64,000 nt of DNA from Epiperipatus broadwayi. Lineage: Eukaryota > Onychophora > Udeonychophora > Euonychophora > Peripatidae. The notes under the pieces are model-generated. The model was given only the letters and a program-made list of their open reading frames with translations, made no database searches and was not told the origin of the DNA. The translations under genes and the position numbers were made by a program. The stretch covers positions 1,746,056 to 1,810,055 of the forward strand of contig JAQFVV010000141.1 of NCBI GenBank assembly GCA_028023455.1. The letters are read 5' to 3'. Positions 13,480 through 26,289 of this stretch are shown here, one piece after another (position 1 is the stretch's first letter; each line of letters begins with the position of its first letter).

Positions 13480-16385
13480 TCATTTGATGATGACATTTTA
13501 TTTAGGTACTTACAACTGCAGATCACTTTCAAGTGAAGGAAGACTGCAAGAATTTGAAAAAGAACTGTCTTATATTAAATGGGACATTATTGGACTTTGT
13601 GAAGTTAGAAGAAATTTGAAGAGACAATTAACTTAAAAAGTGACATGTACTTTATTATAAAGACACAAATATTGAAAATACAAATGGAGTAGGATTCATT
13701 ATAAATAAAAAAAGTGGAAGAACAATAATGTTGAGATTGATGGTGTATCGGTCAGAGTGGCAAGATTAGTTATACAACTTAATCGCAGGCACCAAATGCA
13801 GATAATTCAGGTTTATGCCCCAACAAGTTCTCATAGTGATGAAGTAATAGAATATTCTTATACTGAATGTACAAAAGGCTTTTGATCAGAATAAACAATA
13901 TTTTAAAATTGTATTGGAAAACTTTAATGCTAGAATTGGTAAACAGATAAAAGATGAAAGTGCTGTAGGTAATTTTGGTTATGATAATAGAAAGGAGAGA
14001 AGACATAAACTTATGGAGTTTGCAGAAAAAAAAAAAAAAAAACGTTATATTATTAATTCTTTTTTTGAAAAAAAAATGTTAGAAGGAAATGGACATAGAA
14101 GCATCCTAATGAAGGTATGGCAGAATTGGATTATATTTTGACTAACAAAAAATACATAGTCCAAGATTGTAATGTTTTTAATAAATTTAACACAGGAAGT
14201 GATCATCAATTAATAAGATGTAAGATACATGTTAATGCAAAACTATAGACACAGAAATTATTAAGAAAACAATATTTATAGTTAATATTCCTAATCTTCA
14301 GAAACATTCAAATGAATTTCGGTTTCAAGTTTTAGTAGATTTTGAACATGATTCAGATTTGAATGAAATTAATATGAAAATAACTGATACACTTTTAAAA
14401 TTTGCAACAAAGATAGCTGGTAGAAAAATCAGCAATTGACCAATAAAACTTCTGAGACTGGACAATTTATGAAGAAAACAATGAATATGAACTTATACAA
14501 AAATTACGCATTAAAAAGGATTGAATATCTCAAAATTTGTAAAATGTTGCGGAAAAGAGTTGAAAATGATATAAGAAAGCATAAATGTGAACTAGAAAGG
14601 AAAGCTTCAGAAGAGAATAAAAGTCTCAAGAGTGTAAAACACCGTTTTGGTATTGGTAGTAAATTTAAATCTGCAATAAGAAAAAGAGATGGAATTATTA
14701 CTAAAGAGAGAGATGACATCATGAAATGGGTAGAAGACTTTATCAAGAATTACATAGTAATAAAGAACAAATACCTCCTATATATATTATATCTTCCGAA
14801 TTTCCCAGACTTTTAAATGAAGAAGTGAGACATGCCATTAAATGTATGAAGAAAGGAAAGGCTCCAGGTAATGATGGAATTGTAATTGATATATTAAAAG
14901 CGACAGGTGAAGAAATAGAAAAAAAATAGCAATGTTATATACCAAATGTCTAAATGGTAAAGATGTACCAGATGATTAGAAAAATGCAGTAGTAATATTA
15001 ATATTTAAAAAAGATGATAAAGCATGTATTAAAAATTACAGATCTATCAGCCTTATATCTGTTTTATACAAAATTTTTATCAAGATAATTACAACTGGTA
15101 TACAAAGAGCATTGGATTTCCACAAAACAAGAGAACAAGCTGGATTTAAAAGTGGTTTTAGTTCAGCAGAATACATCCAGGTATTGAGAGAAGTTATAGA
15201 AAGGAATAAATGAATATGAGTTACCATTATGCCTTGAATTTGTAGATTATGAAAAAACATTTCATCCTATAAACATTTCTTTAGATATTAAAGCATTGGG
15301 TCATCAAGGTATAGATCGAGGATATTGCCACATGTTAAATAATATTTATTAAAGTGCAACAGCAACAATTAGATTACATAATGATACTGGGAAAGTCAAC
15401 ATTGAGAAGGGTGTAAGACAGGATGACTCCATATCTCCAAACCTTTTTTGCAGCAATGCTGTAAGATGTATTTTGCGGATTAAAATGGGAAGCTAAAGAA
15501 GTTAAAATAAATGGAAATTATTTAAGTCGTTTAGATTTTGAAGATGGTGTAGTTGTTTTTGCCAATAATGATTTAGAGCTGCAGGAAATGTTGCAGGAAT
15601 TATTTCATGAAAATCGGAAATAGACTAAAGATAAATGTTAAAAAGACTAAAGTAATATCTAATGGATTTTCTCAAAATATGAAAATAAATATTGACTCTG
15701 ATGAATTAGAAGAACTTAACAATTACAAATACATTGGTCAGATTATTAATACAGTTGGAAACGTAATGGATAAGTTTGTTCATAGAATTAAACTAAGTAT
15801 GAGTGCTTTGGTAGAAATAACTTGATACTAAAAGAAAATATGCTTATTTGTTGGAAAAGGGTTTTTAATAAATGTATTCTGCCAGTTCTTACTTATGGAT
15901 TTGAATCGTGGACACATTTTAGACCACTCAAAGAAGTATGGAGAGATTCACGTGGGAGTAACAAGAAGAGATCGAAAATGCTATATATGGGCAAAAGAAC
16001 AAACAAGTGTTATTGACCTAATTAAAAAAAATAAAAGACTGAAGTGGAATTGGGCTGGACATATTGCTAGAAAAGATGATAATAGAGGTACAATTGAAAT
16101 CTTAAACTAAGATCAAGAAAAGATCTCATGTGTAATGGATGGATGAAATAAGAAAGTGTGTTGATAAAATTAAAAGACTGAAGTGGAGTTGGGCTGGACA
16201 TAGAGCTAGAAGAGATGTAAATAGATGGACAATTGAAATTTTAATCTATGACCCAGAATTAGCCCTCATGTGTAGTGGATGGATGAAATAAGAAAGTGTG
16301 CATGGGTGATGTGGAGAAAAGAAGCTAAATATCAGAAAAGATGGATTGAACTTGGAGAGCCCTTCATCCTGCAGTAGATTGATAA
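13480..16385 (+). pseudogene. Decayed RTE-type LINE (endonuclease and reverse transcriptase)
   Basis: Fragments appear in the order expected for one RTE ORF. First comes the apurinic-type endonuclease start, TYNCRSLSSEGRLQ and IKWDIIGLCEVRR (13507-13620). Endonuclease continues with ENFNARIGK (13914-14020) and GSDHQLIRCK (about 14200). The linker follows, then the RT start KKGKAPGNDGI (about 14850), RNYRSISLIS-like sequence (about 15030), EQAGFKSGFS (about 15130), the RT C-terminal part KTKVISNG and NNYKYIGQII (15640-15750), and the typical RTE tail LKWNWAGHIARKDD (about 16040). At least ten frameshifts or stops separate these pieces, so no protein can be made. A stretch of about 139 bp in the tail is tandemly duplicated at 16032 and 16171. 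RTE proteins copy their own RNA at a nicked target. Confidence 0.9.
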
Positions 16386-16389
16386 TGGT

Positions 16390-16910
16390 TGTTTATGATA
16401 TATATATAATTGAAATAATATTTTTAACGGTTTATAAACAATTACAAACAATCTTAAAATCCGCAGAAGTACTTTCGGTTACTTTCTAACCTGCCTCAAC
16501 TGCCATTAAATTCAAAAACCAAAAGCGGAAGCAAACGTCACCAATTCAAATTCCAAGAATCTCGGTATTTTAATGTTAGAAGCCTGTCGATTTATTAAAT
16601 GCGTTTTATTCCTGTTTATAAAAATTGCCTCTTTAATTTTTTTTTACTATGGTTTCTCTCTTCATGAAGAATTTTCACATTTTCAAAATTAAATTTAAAT
16701 TTATATTTACATGTTTTTTCGTGATCAAAGAAAACTGAAGAAGGTATTAAATCACCATTATTTTTATTTTTACACGCTTATATAATAATTCATGTTCCTT
16801 CAATCTTTTCTCAATACTGCACCTAGATTCACCTATATATGATAGCATACAATCACAAAAAATTTGATGTATGACATTACAATATTGTTTTTAATTAACG
16901 GATATTTTAT
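16390..16910 (-). pseudogene. Decayed Penelope-like element, GIY-YIG end
   Basis: Read on the minus strand, pieces of the C-terminal endonuclease of a PLE appear in more than one frame: YIGESRCSIEKRLKEHELL (about 16860-16790), FFDHEKTCKYKFKF (about 16735-16690) and EERNHSKKKLKEAIFINR (about 16660-16615). They match the same segments of the better-preserved PLE copies at 29.5, 45 and 47 kb. The reverse transcriptase is missing. A hammerhead-like structure follows the coding part, as in the other copies. Confidence 0.85.
16464..16502 (-). ncRNA. Hammerhead-like RNA at the PLE 3' end
   Basis: Minus strand: outer helix CAG/CTG (16500-16502 with 16464-16466), core TTGAGGCA, stem II GGTTA-GAAAG-TAACC (five perfect pairs), then GAAAG and TACTT before the CTG. 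The stem II sequence is unlike that of the other copies yet still pairs, which supports a selected RNA structure. The core is the most diverged of the set. Confidence 0.55.
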
Positions 16911-16924
16911 TTATATATATATAT

Positions 16925-19900
16925 ATGTGTGTGTATGTATATTCTAACCTTATAATATGTTGAAAGAATGATGATGCCATCTATATCTACTATATAGTCA
17001 GTATAATTTCAAACCTTGTAAAGTATATTCAGTGACATGCAAATGTACCAAGGTGCATACTCGATCTAGCTCAATGGTCGGATAGTTATAAAACAATTTA
17101 GCTACAGAGATATGCAGTTAAAATAAAAAAAGGAAATTAAAATCATAAAATAAATTGTCATCAGTAAAATAAATATCTTGGAATGAAAGAGAAAACTTGA
17201 ATCATTCCCTAATTAATAATTTAGGATAAAAGAACATCCTCTCTTTATCAAAAACACATTATCTGAGCTATAAGTATTTGCGCTTTTCAACAATGATGAT
17301 AACTTCTCACGTTCTTGTTAATGGTTCTAAAAAAATATCCATTATGTAAATCATTTGTCACTATGATCTGAAAATACCTTTCTTACAGCAAATTGAAAAA
17401 TTAAACTAGTTTATCCCACAACTTTGCTCTAGTATCAATAATCATCGATCACTTCTTAAATAAAGAATAATGATAATGATAATAATAATCTCAGGGATTC
17501 TTTGTTTAATTTAGGAAAATACTATACACTACTGTGCTCTCACATATGACTGGTATTCTAGTAAGCTATAGGAAACATTCACTTTACTTCAAAATTAATG
17601 TGTCCTCACTTTTCATAATAACGATTATAATTTTAAAGGGATGATAAATATGATCAACAATGACATAAATAATTACATAAAATTTTGAATAATACATATC
17701 CAGAATCTTAGCCAGAATAATAGAAAGACAAGGGTGCTTTTTGTATCCTCCCATCATCCATGACAACCCAATAAATTAACTAAAACTAATTACTTCAACA
17801 ATTTAACTAAATATAACTGGACTTTTGTGCAGGCAGGGTTAATAACTTGAAAATAAATTCATTTTTACAATCAAGTAATGTTTAGTCTGAAGTTTGCAAT
17901 TCCATAAATAATTATTATTAAATAAAATGAAATGAAATATTCAGATCTGCATAAGTTTGTCTATTTGATATATTAAGCTTTAGAGAGTTTGAAATGACTC
18001 GGACTCAAGAAAATGTTTTGCAAATATTGTGCAAACACACTTATATTTAGCATATAAAAATGAATTCACAACGAATATTGACAAGACTATAATTTATTAC
18101 AAACACAGAACTCAACGAAATATACAAATTTATTAAAAAAATATCCCATTGATAGTAAACATAAATCATGACATTAATCTGTCTACTGTTCGGGTACAAA
18201 TTAAAATTATAAATTAATACATGTTGAAGGTCACGCTATTGAACTGGCTTAACTTGCTGAAACATGAATCTGATTTACCAATACTAATCGGTAAATTTAG
18301 TAAACCTTCCATCAATCTATTACCTTGAGTTATTGACTAACTATTTTTTATTATTATTAATTAATATTATGATATGAAGTACGAAAAATAACTGCATATG
18401 ATTTGTATATTTTAATAAATGGATTCTATAAAATCATTTTAAAATATTAACTCCATTACTAATAAAGTTAACTAAGTTATGATTTATAATTAAATAACTT
18501 ATTACTAGTTATCGGTTATTGATCAGAAGTCCCACGCACCATTTCATGCTTAACTTAATGTCCACCTATGTTATGATAAATATTTTAATTATAAATGTTT
18601 TTCTGCACGCTAAGAATATTTCTTACTCTTAATTAATACTAAATATTGTGTCCGAACATTCCCTCAACAAATAAGCGTTGCCAAATATGCAATTTTGACT
18701 TAACTTTCTCCATTGGTTTGCTTGTGAACTACCAGTAAGGCTCAGTAGCACAATTCAGATATTGATTTCAATTACCAAGGCACTACTGGTACTAAAGTAC
18801 TCCTTGAGAAACTAACACATCAAATCTAATATTTACCCTTGCCATAACTTTTAAAAGAGCACAATAATCAACACTTTCTATGGTGGAACTATCTTTAATT
18901 TCACATGAGGAATGCAGAATAACAACTAATGTCTGCAGAGTAAAATACTACACTGAAGTATTCGGTGGTTTCTTGCCTATTACCCAGGCATAAAACGTAT
19001 ATGTGTAGAATCTATATCCTCACCACCTAAAGAAACGAACACGTAAAAGTATAATCCTCTTTTGGGATTTAAAATACCTGAAGTATATTAAATATTATAT
19101 CAACTATGGATCGTTCTATTCATGAGAATCGATCACACGGACTATCAAACATACCACAACCTTATATCAAAAACTAATCCTCTCATGGAAAGATAAAGTA
19201 TTTTGGGGAGATCATTTTCATCTCACAAAATAAAATACATTATAAGTATTAAAATATGCTGAGATTAAGCATATACCAACTCTATACTTAGGCAAGATAG
19301 TAAAACACGCTAATAAAAATAAAACTATATTAAATGTATACTTCAATCAATATCTGAAACCAATGGACATGATGGCTGAAAAGTATATTGATTTTAATTT
19401 TAATGAAGGAATATCCAAAAGTAATGGGTATCATACCAGCTTAAACTAAATAAAGTGGATGTCCTATTAAAGAATAACTGTTACTAAATTACTTAATTAA
19501 TGTAATATAAATTCTGTTCAAACTTTAAACAATAAATATCTTGTTATAGTCTTTTTTTTATTTTTAGAGTTACTTCTGATAAATTTAAATACGGTTTTAC
19601 CCGTTAAAATAAATATAAAACATTTTTCATTTAAGTACCTAACATACAAAGTTCATATCTCCAGTTTCATGTAACAAATCAGATATATTTTATAGATCTT
19701 ACTTCACATTAAATACAAACTTAACCCAAAGTAATGATAGCAAGACATACCTTTGTTATTACAAGATCCTTAAATGTTATGTGACAGATATAAACCTTAA
19801 CCTACATTGATATTATAAAACAAAATAAAATTTTACAAATTAGTTTTTCTAAAAAAAAAAAAAAAAAAAACATTAAATAAGCAAATGCATATTATCTCAT

Positions 19901-20445
19901 TAGCCGAACTATTTTTCTGTTGAGCTGTTTGTCCAAGATAAAAGTTTTCATCTGGTCACATTTTATAAAGCACTGAAAGTAATAAACTCATTTTTTTTAA
20001 TAAAAAGTTTTCTTTTATTTGGAAATTGTAATAATAACCATTTTTAAAAAAAGTAGAACCGAAGATTAATTTTCAATTGGAATATAATAATAAATTTTGA
20101 ATCCAAGAAAAAAAAAACTAATATTATAACATAGACGATAAACAGACACATTATTTATTGACTACACATATAATTAGCTAGCTTATTTGTTGAGGAAAAT
20201 GTGCACTTTTTCCTATAGATTAGTATGATAATAACTGTAGTTGACTTGTAGATAGGATGAAGTTATAAGAATTCCACCTTGCATATAGTATAATATAAAA
20301 TTTAATTTTAATCTTAAGTCACAGTTCTCATTTATAATCTTAGAATTTTATTTTCCAATATATTTTTTTCTCTTAAAGAATGTGCATATTTAATTTTCAT
20401 ATTTACTTCAAGAAAGTTTTTCTTTTTTCTTTAAATAAAATGCAA
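16925..20445. other. AT-rich non-coding DNA
   Basis: No protein-like reading frame on either strand and no recognised mobile element. A stretch of about 18640-19200 is slightly less AT-rich, without assignable content. Confidence 0.5.
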
Positions 20446-20449
20446 GTAT

Positions 20450-20645
<196 letters not shown>

Positions 20646-21735
20646 TTTCCTAGACAGTTAGTAATGAATTAAATATATTCCTCTGTATACAATTTCTCCA
20701 TTATTGATAACCAAGACGATTTATTTTTAAAAAGCGCTACAAAATGTTTCTAGTTTGTTGTTTTTTTTTTAAATATTCTTTCTACTTATGTTTCTTCTGT
20801 ACCAGAAAAATATCAATAAAGAACAAGTTATTAAATAATTATTTCCAACTTGGGAAATATTTGTTCTCCTTAATTTAAGTAAAATAAGAATTTGCTTAAT
20901 CTTTTTAGTTAATTCTTTCATTTTTAACTTTGTTGAAAAACACTAACTTACATGAAGCAATAAATTTTAAATGTAGAAAGTTTCTAAATTACAGAGAATA
21001 ACAAAGATGCAGAATGCCTTACCAAACTGTTACTCAATCATTTTAGTTGAAATTTCCATTATCTTGTCAATTTATTGTTTTCAAAATAAATAAAAATAAT
21101 AATCTTACTAAATTTTGTACTGTTAAATTTTTTGAAAGACAAGTAGACTATAAAAAAATGATTTGAGTATGAATTGGTTGCTCTTAACTCTAGTGACCTC
21201 TTCCAAAAAAAATAATCATTTGATTATAACATAAACAAAAAAAAAATTATTACAATCATATAGTTTTCAGTATTATTAAAAATGTATTACAAAGTAGTTT
21301 AATAATGAAAATAATACATTCATTCAAACCAACAATAATTATCTGTGATTTTAATTACACTTAAAATTATTTTCTTCAAAAATGAATTTACCAGAAGTTA
21401 CTTTTCCTTAGAATAAGATGATCTTAAAGTTATTTAATTGACATTTATGTTTTCTTTTATTCTATACCCATTTAAAAACTAACTACATTTTTTTACACTT
21501 GTTTTAAATTATATTAACTTGTTTTTATAACAATATCTTACTTAGATTATTCATGTCATTTTAAAAACATGATATTGCACTAGGAAATATATTATTTATT
21601 CACCAAACCATATTTAGGTAATGAATAGCACACTTTACTAACCAAAGATTATTACGTTGATTTTATTTTTTAAATTTTTTTAAAGAATAACATTGATTTA
21701 ATGCAGAAAAAATGCTAAATAAATCCAAGTATATA
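20646..21735. other. AT-rich non-coding DNA
   Basis: Nothing recognisable beyond A and T runs. Confidence 0.5.
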
Positions 21736-21741
21736 TATATA

Positions 21742-22135
21742 TGTTGAAACGAAGATTTTCACGGGATAAAATACATATTTTGCGGGTTCATCCATGTTAA
21801 AAAAATTTAAATAATGATATTTCGACATTTTGACTTGGTCACACAAGTCATCCACTGGGTGATAAAAGGTAGAAATATAGTTGTAGAGGCACTACGATCA
21901 CTGATTTGAATAAGCGTTCAAGTTCCACCAATAGAAAAAAATGTTAAATTTAAGAATGTTTTTTTAAAAAAAATATTTCCAAATAGAAGGAACTTTAACA
22001 TTTATTCAAATCAGTGATTGTAGTGCCTCTACAACCATCTTTCTACCTTTTATCACCCAGTGGATGTCTTGTGTGAGCAAGTCAAAACATTGAAATATCA
22101 ATATTTAAATTTTTTTAACATGGATGAACCCACAA
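21742..22135. repeat. Foldback element with two inverted arms
   Basis: The left arm (about 21750-21930) and right arm (about 21990-22130) are reverse complements with scattered differences. Both contain CAAATCAGTGAT/ATCACTGATTTG, the TTTTATCACCC block and GGATGAACCC at the outer ends. The centre is A/T-rich. A partial copy lies at 9725-9960. It is non-coding and starts beside a short (TA)n tract (about 21728-21741). Near the outer part of each arm, GACTTG...CAAGTC can form a short hairpin. Confidence 0.8.
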
Positions 22136-22252
22136 ATGTCATATTTCACAGATAAATGATGAATTCATATTATTATTATTTTTGAGATATTCCTATGGTA
22201 AAATAGATAAATAACTGACATTTCGGTACAATAACAAGTATCTTCCTCAAAC

Positions 22253-22264
22253 CATGCTCTTTCT

Positions 22265-22306
<42 letters not shown>

Positions 22307-22313
22307 ATAAAGA

Positions 22314-22351
<38 letters not shown>
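22253..22351. repeat. Palindrome centred on (AT)n, with a second (TA)n
   Basis: TGCTCTTT.CTCAAATAT on the left is mirrored by ATATTTGA.AAAGAGCA on the right, with a run of AT units between. A second TA run follows to 22351. Such a sequence can extrude as a cruciform. Confidence 0.8.
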
Positions 22352-22353
<2 letters not shown>

Positions 22354-22392
22354 AAATATTAATATATAACAAACTAACCAAAGGAAATACAT

Positions 22393-22571
22393 ATAAAAAC
22401 AAAAAAATAAAGACTTATAAATCCAATAAATAATATAATATTTCAACCAGAGGACTGGTTTTCATCAGAAAGAAATACTGTGTATTTTTTTCTTTCTGAT
22501 GAAAACCAGTCCTCTGGTTGAAATATTATATTATTTATTGGATTTATAAGTCTTTATTTTTTTGTTTTTAT
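22393..22571. repeat. Perfect palindrome, 83-bp arms, with facing hammerhead-like cores
   Basis: Arms 22393-22475 and 22489-22571 are exact reverse complements around a 13-bp centre. Each arm holds, reading outward, CTGATGA, a stem AACCAG-TCCT-CTGGTT, then GAAATATT (plus strand 22496-22527; minus strand 22468-22437). That is the order of a hammerhead core with no stem III and an AUU cleavage triplet. A clear helix I is not visible, so activity is doubtful. The outer ends share TTATTTATTGGATTTATA with the sequence after the PLE at 30.8 kb and run into (TA)n, so the arms are probably the 3' end of a PLE-like family. Confidence 0.85.
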
Positions 22572-22599
22572 ATATATATATATATATATATAAAAACTG

Positions 22600-23125
22600 T
22601 AACCTTATATTTTAATGTAAAATATAAAGATTGATAGAAATTATTTTAAAAATTCTTTGTCTTCTTCTGGGTGATTTGATTGCCTTGGTTTGCATTTTGA
22701 ACAGACTATTTACTTGCATTCAAAATAATTTATTGGTGAGAATAAGTAATATTTTGTCTTGCTTATTGCCTGGATTATTTTAATGTATTTGATATTGCTC
22801 TTTTCCACCCACTTATTTGAGTCAAATATGTTTAACCTGTAAGAAATCAACAGCACACATCAAGTTTAATAAAATGTGATTAAAAATAACAATAAATCGT
22901 ATTTATTATATATAGAAATTAAGTGGCTAACAGGTTTATCTGGGCATAATTGCTGAGATATTCTTGACTTCGTTTAAGGAGAAGCCACAGTACATCACAT
23001 CACATCATATCAATTATTTATAAGTGTTTTTTTTTGCTAGATTTTTTTAAAAAAATCTAGTGTTTTTTTTATTTTGAAATCAAAAGGTTTCAGAAATTTA
23101 ATTTATTTTGACTTAACCGTCAAAA
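22600..23125. other. Non-coding DNA
   Basis: No coding signal. A short hairpin (GCTAGATTTTTTT / AAAAAAATCTAG) lies at about 23035-23061. Confidence 0.5.
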
Positions 23126-26110
23126 TATGGATTCTGTAGGAGATTCAGAAGCAGAGTTTAAAACGTTTTCTAAATATACTAGATCTAAGTGAAAAATTAA
23201 CATGGATGACTATGAAATGCAAAAAATTCTAGAAAAATAAAAAGGAAAAAAGGTACAAAAATTGATTTAGACACTTCTTTACGTGAAAAAAAATAATTTA
23301 AATGAGCAACTGCTTGTTGTTAATTCTAACATAAATTTAGAAGATAAGCCATCAAGTAATAATTTAGAAAAACAGAACGTATCAAATTTTAAAAATAATA
23401 ATTCTAAAAAGAATAGCGTTTTTAATGTTAAACAATTGGAAAGGCATAAAGAAACCTTAGTAAATGAAGAAAATTTGCTCAACAATTCCCCATCTATTAC
23501 TTTAAATGAAAATATTAATTTTAATGATGAAAATAATGAAAGAATTATTCATTCTAAGTCTGTACAATATTCAGCTTTTAAAAAAAAAATGTTAAAGAGA
23601 TTGTGGTAAACTCAGAAAAGAGTGTTTTTTTTTAAAAAAATAGAGTTAATAACGTTGATACATTTTTAAAACCTAAAGAAACATCAGTAGAGCTTAAAAA
23701 ATGGGTATTAATAATAAATCTATTAAAAATATTATTACTGATCCTAAGACATCAACAAGTATATTTTTAAAGTGTGATGAGGGAAATATGATACCTTTTG
23801 AAGATTTTCCTGAGTTACTTGAAAGTGAAAGTAGTAAAAAAAATATATATATATAGCAAAGTTTTCTAGACAAATAAACAATAATAACACTGATTTTGAT
23901 TGTAATTTACTTAACACATGTTACATTCAAATATCAGTCTTTCTAGCTAATTGTGCATACCTTTCGCGAGTGTTAAAAATAATAGATGAATACTTTCTCT
24001 CCAATACAAGATATAGTATTTATGCAGGAATAAAATAAATCACTTATTCCTACGACTCAAATGCTTATATATGAGCAAATGTGAAGTACTGGAAAGGAAA
24101 GTGTGAGGATGGAACAGTCACTTTAAATTACTATATACGATGTCTGAATGAAAGACGAGGGTGAAATTGTCTAGAATTTACTAAACGTCATTCTAACTGA
24201 AACTTAATCATATGTAAAAAAATATTTATTTTATATAGCGTGTGTTTACAATTGTATTACATTCAAATATCTGCCTTTCAAGCTAATTGTGCATACGCTT
24301 TTGCGAGTGTTAATAAAAATAAATGAATACTTTCTCTATGCAGGAATAAAATGAATCACTTATTCCTACGACTCAAATACTTATATATGAGCAAATCTGA
24401 AGTACTGGCAAGGAAAACGTGAGGATGGAACAGTCACTTTAAATTACTATATACGATGTCTGAATGAATGACTTTGGTGAAATTGTCTAGAATTTACTAA
24501 ACATCATTCTAACTGAAACTTAATCATATTTAAAGTGACTGTTCCATCCTCACGCTTTCCTTGCCAGTACTTCAGATTTGCTCATATATAAGCATTTGAG
24601 TCATAGGAATAAGTGATTTATTTTATTCCTGCGTAAATACTATATCTTATATTGGAGAGGCTGATATTTGAATGTAATACAATTGTAAACATATGCTATA
24701 TAAAATAAATGCTTATTAACACTGATGTTATTAAAGATATAAATGAAAAGAGTATAAAGGATCTTACACAGAAACATAATATTGCAAATACTTCATATGC
24801 TAATATAGTTCAATCAAAGAGCTCAAATAAATATCAATATATTAATACAAATTCAGTTAAATATGACTTGCTCAGTTATGATTCATGTGATGATGATATT
24901 GTTAAAGATGATATTGTGATGACAGAAGAATTATTTCCATGAGTTGTTATGGATGATCTCCAACTCAATGAGATCATTAGAGACTTTAATAAATCCATAC
25001 CATAGCATCTACTCACGTCTTTTGCTTTTTATTATAATTAGAAAACTCTTATGTTAGCTGTTACAGATAAATTTAAAAATCTTTTTCCTTTTCCAATACA
25101 ATAATTTTGTTATCATATTGAATCAAAGAGATATTGGGAACATATACACAAGATTTTAAATCATCCAAATAAAAGATATGTCATGACTCGGTTTCATAGT
25201 ATACGGCAAAAAGAATTATTACAGAATGAATTGAAGTTTTGTGGTGACAAGATAGTTGTTACAGTGAATTTAAACAGACCTAGAGTTCTTAAAGGACGAA
25301 TTAAAAATTGTTACATAAACTTTGATAAACAACACTTACAAAACTTACTGAGGTCTTTTGGTACTGTTAGTAATTTTTCTTATATCTTAATGAATAACAC
25401 TAGTTGCCAGGTGCTTACAAACTCTGCAACATTCAAATTGTCTCTCTACAAAGGGATAGTTCCCACTTCTATACCAACTGTTCATTGCAGTGAAACAGCA
25501 CCAATAATTATATAATTTAGGGGTGTACTGCCACCATGTTTCTTATGTAAAATGCGGACACACAGTGTGAGTAATTGCCCAAATCGTTTTTTGCAATAAA
25601 TGTCATATCAAAAAAAAATTCATAAATGTTCACCAAATAATACTTTTATTGATCAAGATGAATATTACAATGATAAACTTCAGACAAGTTTGGATACAAT
25701 TGACCTACTGATATTTGATACACAAGATGTTATGGAACCTCCATTAATAGAAATTCTTGACTCGAATACATCACAAGCATCCATTAAAAATTATTATGAC
25801 TTGTTGAACTCTGCTTCCCAAGATGTAAATCTTTGGAGACTGTTTTGAAATCTGACTCTATGTTGACTGAAGAGTTATCAACACAATGGCTTAAGACTAA
25901 GAGGAAAGCCTCAAATACTGGGATTAAGTCAAATGTACTTTCTTCATCAATAGTTTTTAATAGTGTTTCTGATTGAGGAGGAGCTCCTCAGATAGTGAGA
26001 TGGGCTCTAGAAGAAATAATGGGAAGAAGCTCAAACATAACAGCAAAGAATCGATCATAGATACTATGCGGAATGATTGCCCTCAGAATTCTTTTAAGGT
26101 TGATTTACCT
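23126..26110 (+). pseudogene. Decayed retroelement ORF1 (Gag-like, with one CCHC zinc knuckle)
   Basis: A series of plus-strand frame pieces, rich in Asn, Lys and Ser, starts MDSVGDSEAEFKTF at 23126. It continues through 23283-23609, 24720-24940 and 25183-25515, and reaches FRGVLPPCFLC.....HSVSNCP at about 25517-25578, a C-x2-C-x4-H-x4-C zinc knuckle. That arrangement, with the motif FRGVLPPC in front of the knuckle, is typical of ORF1 proteins of non-LTR retrotransposons, which bind the element RNA. Stops and frameshifts occur throughout. A foldback element is inserted at 23918-24715; the frame is continuous across the insertion point if that element is ignored. No reverse transcriptase follows. 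Confidence 0.65.
23918..24715. mobile_element. Composite foldback element inserted in the ORF1 relic
   Basis: Two direct copies of a unit of about 337 bp (TACATTCAAATATC at 23921 and 24258) are followed by an inverted partial copy (24535-24715, with GATATTTGAATGTA at 24663-24676). The flanks show the direct repeat TTAACAC at 23911-23917 and 24716-24722, taken as the target duplication. No transposase is present. The two direct units differ by small deletions and substitutions. Confidence 0.75.
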
Positions 26111-26289
26111 TAACCAGTTACCTCAAATGGTTACATCTATAAGAAAATTACATATACATCATCTGCACTGAAAGGTATGCTATAATATTTTTACAGAATT
26201 TACCTACAATCGCCATAAAATATCATTTTCTCTACTAAATTTCTGCTTTATCATTTTGCTTTTGTATTTGTGATCAGAAGCAGATACCT

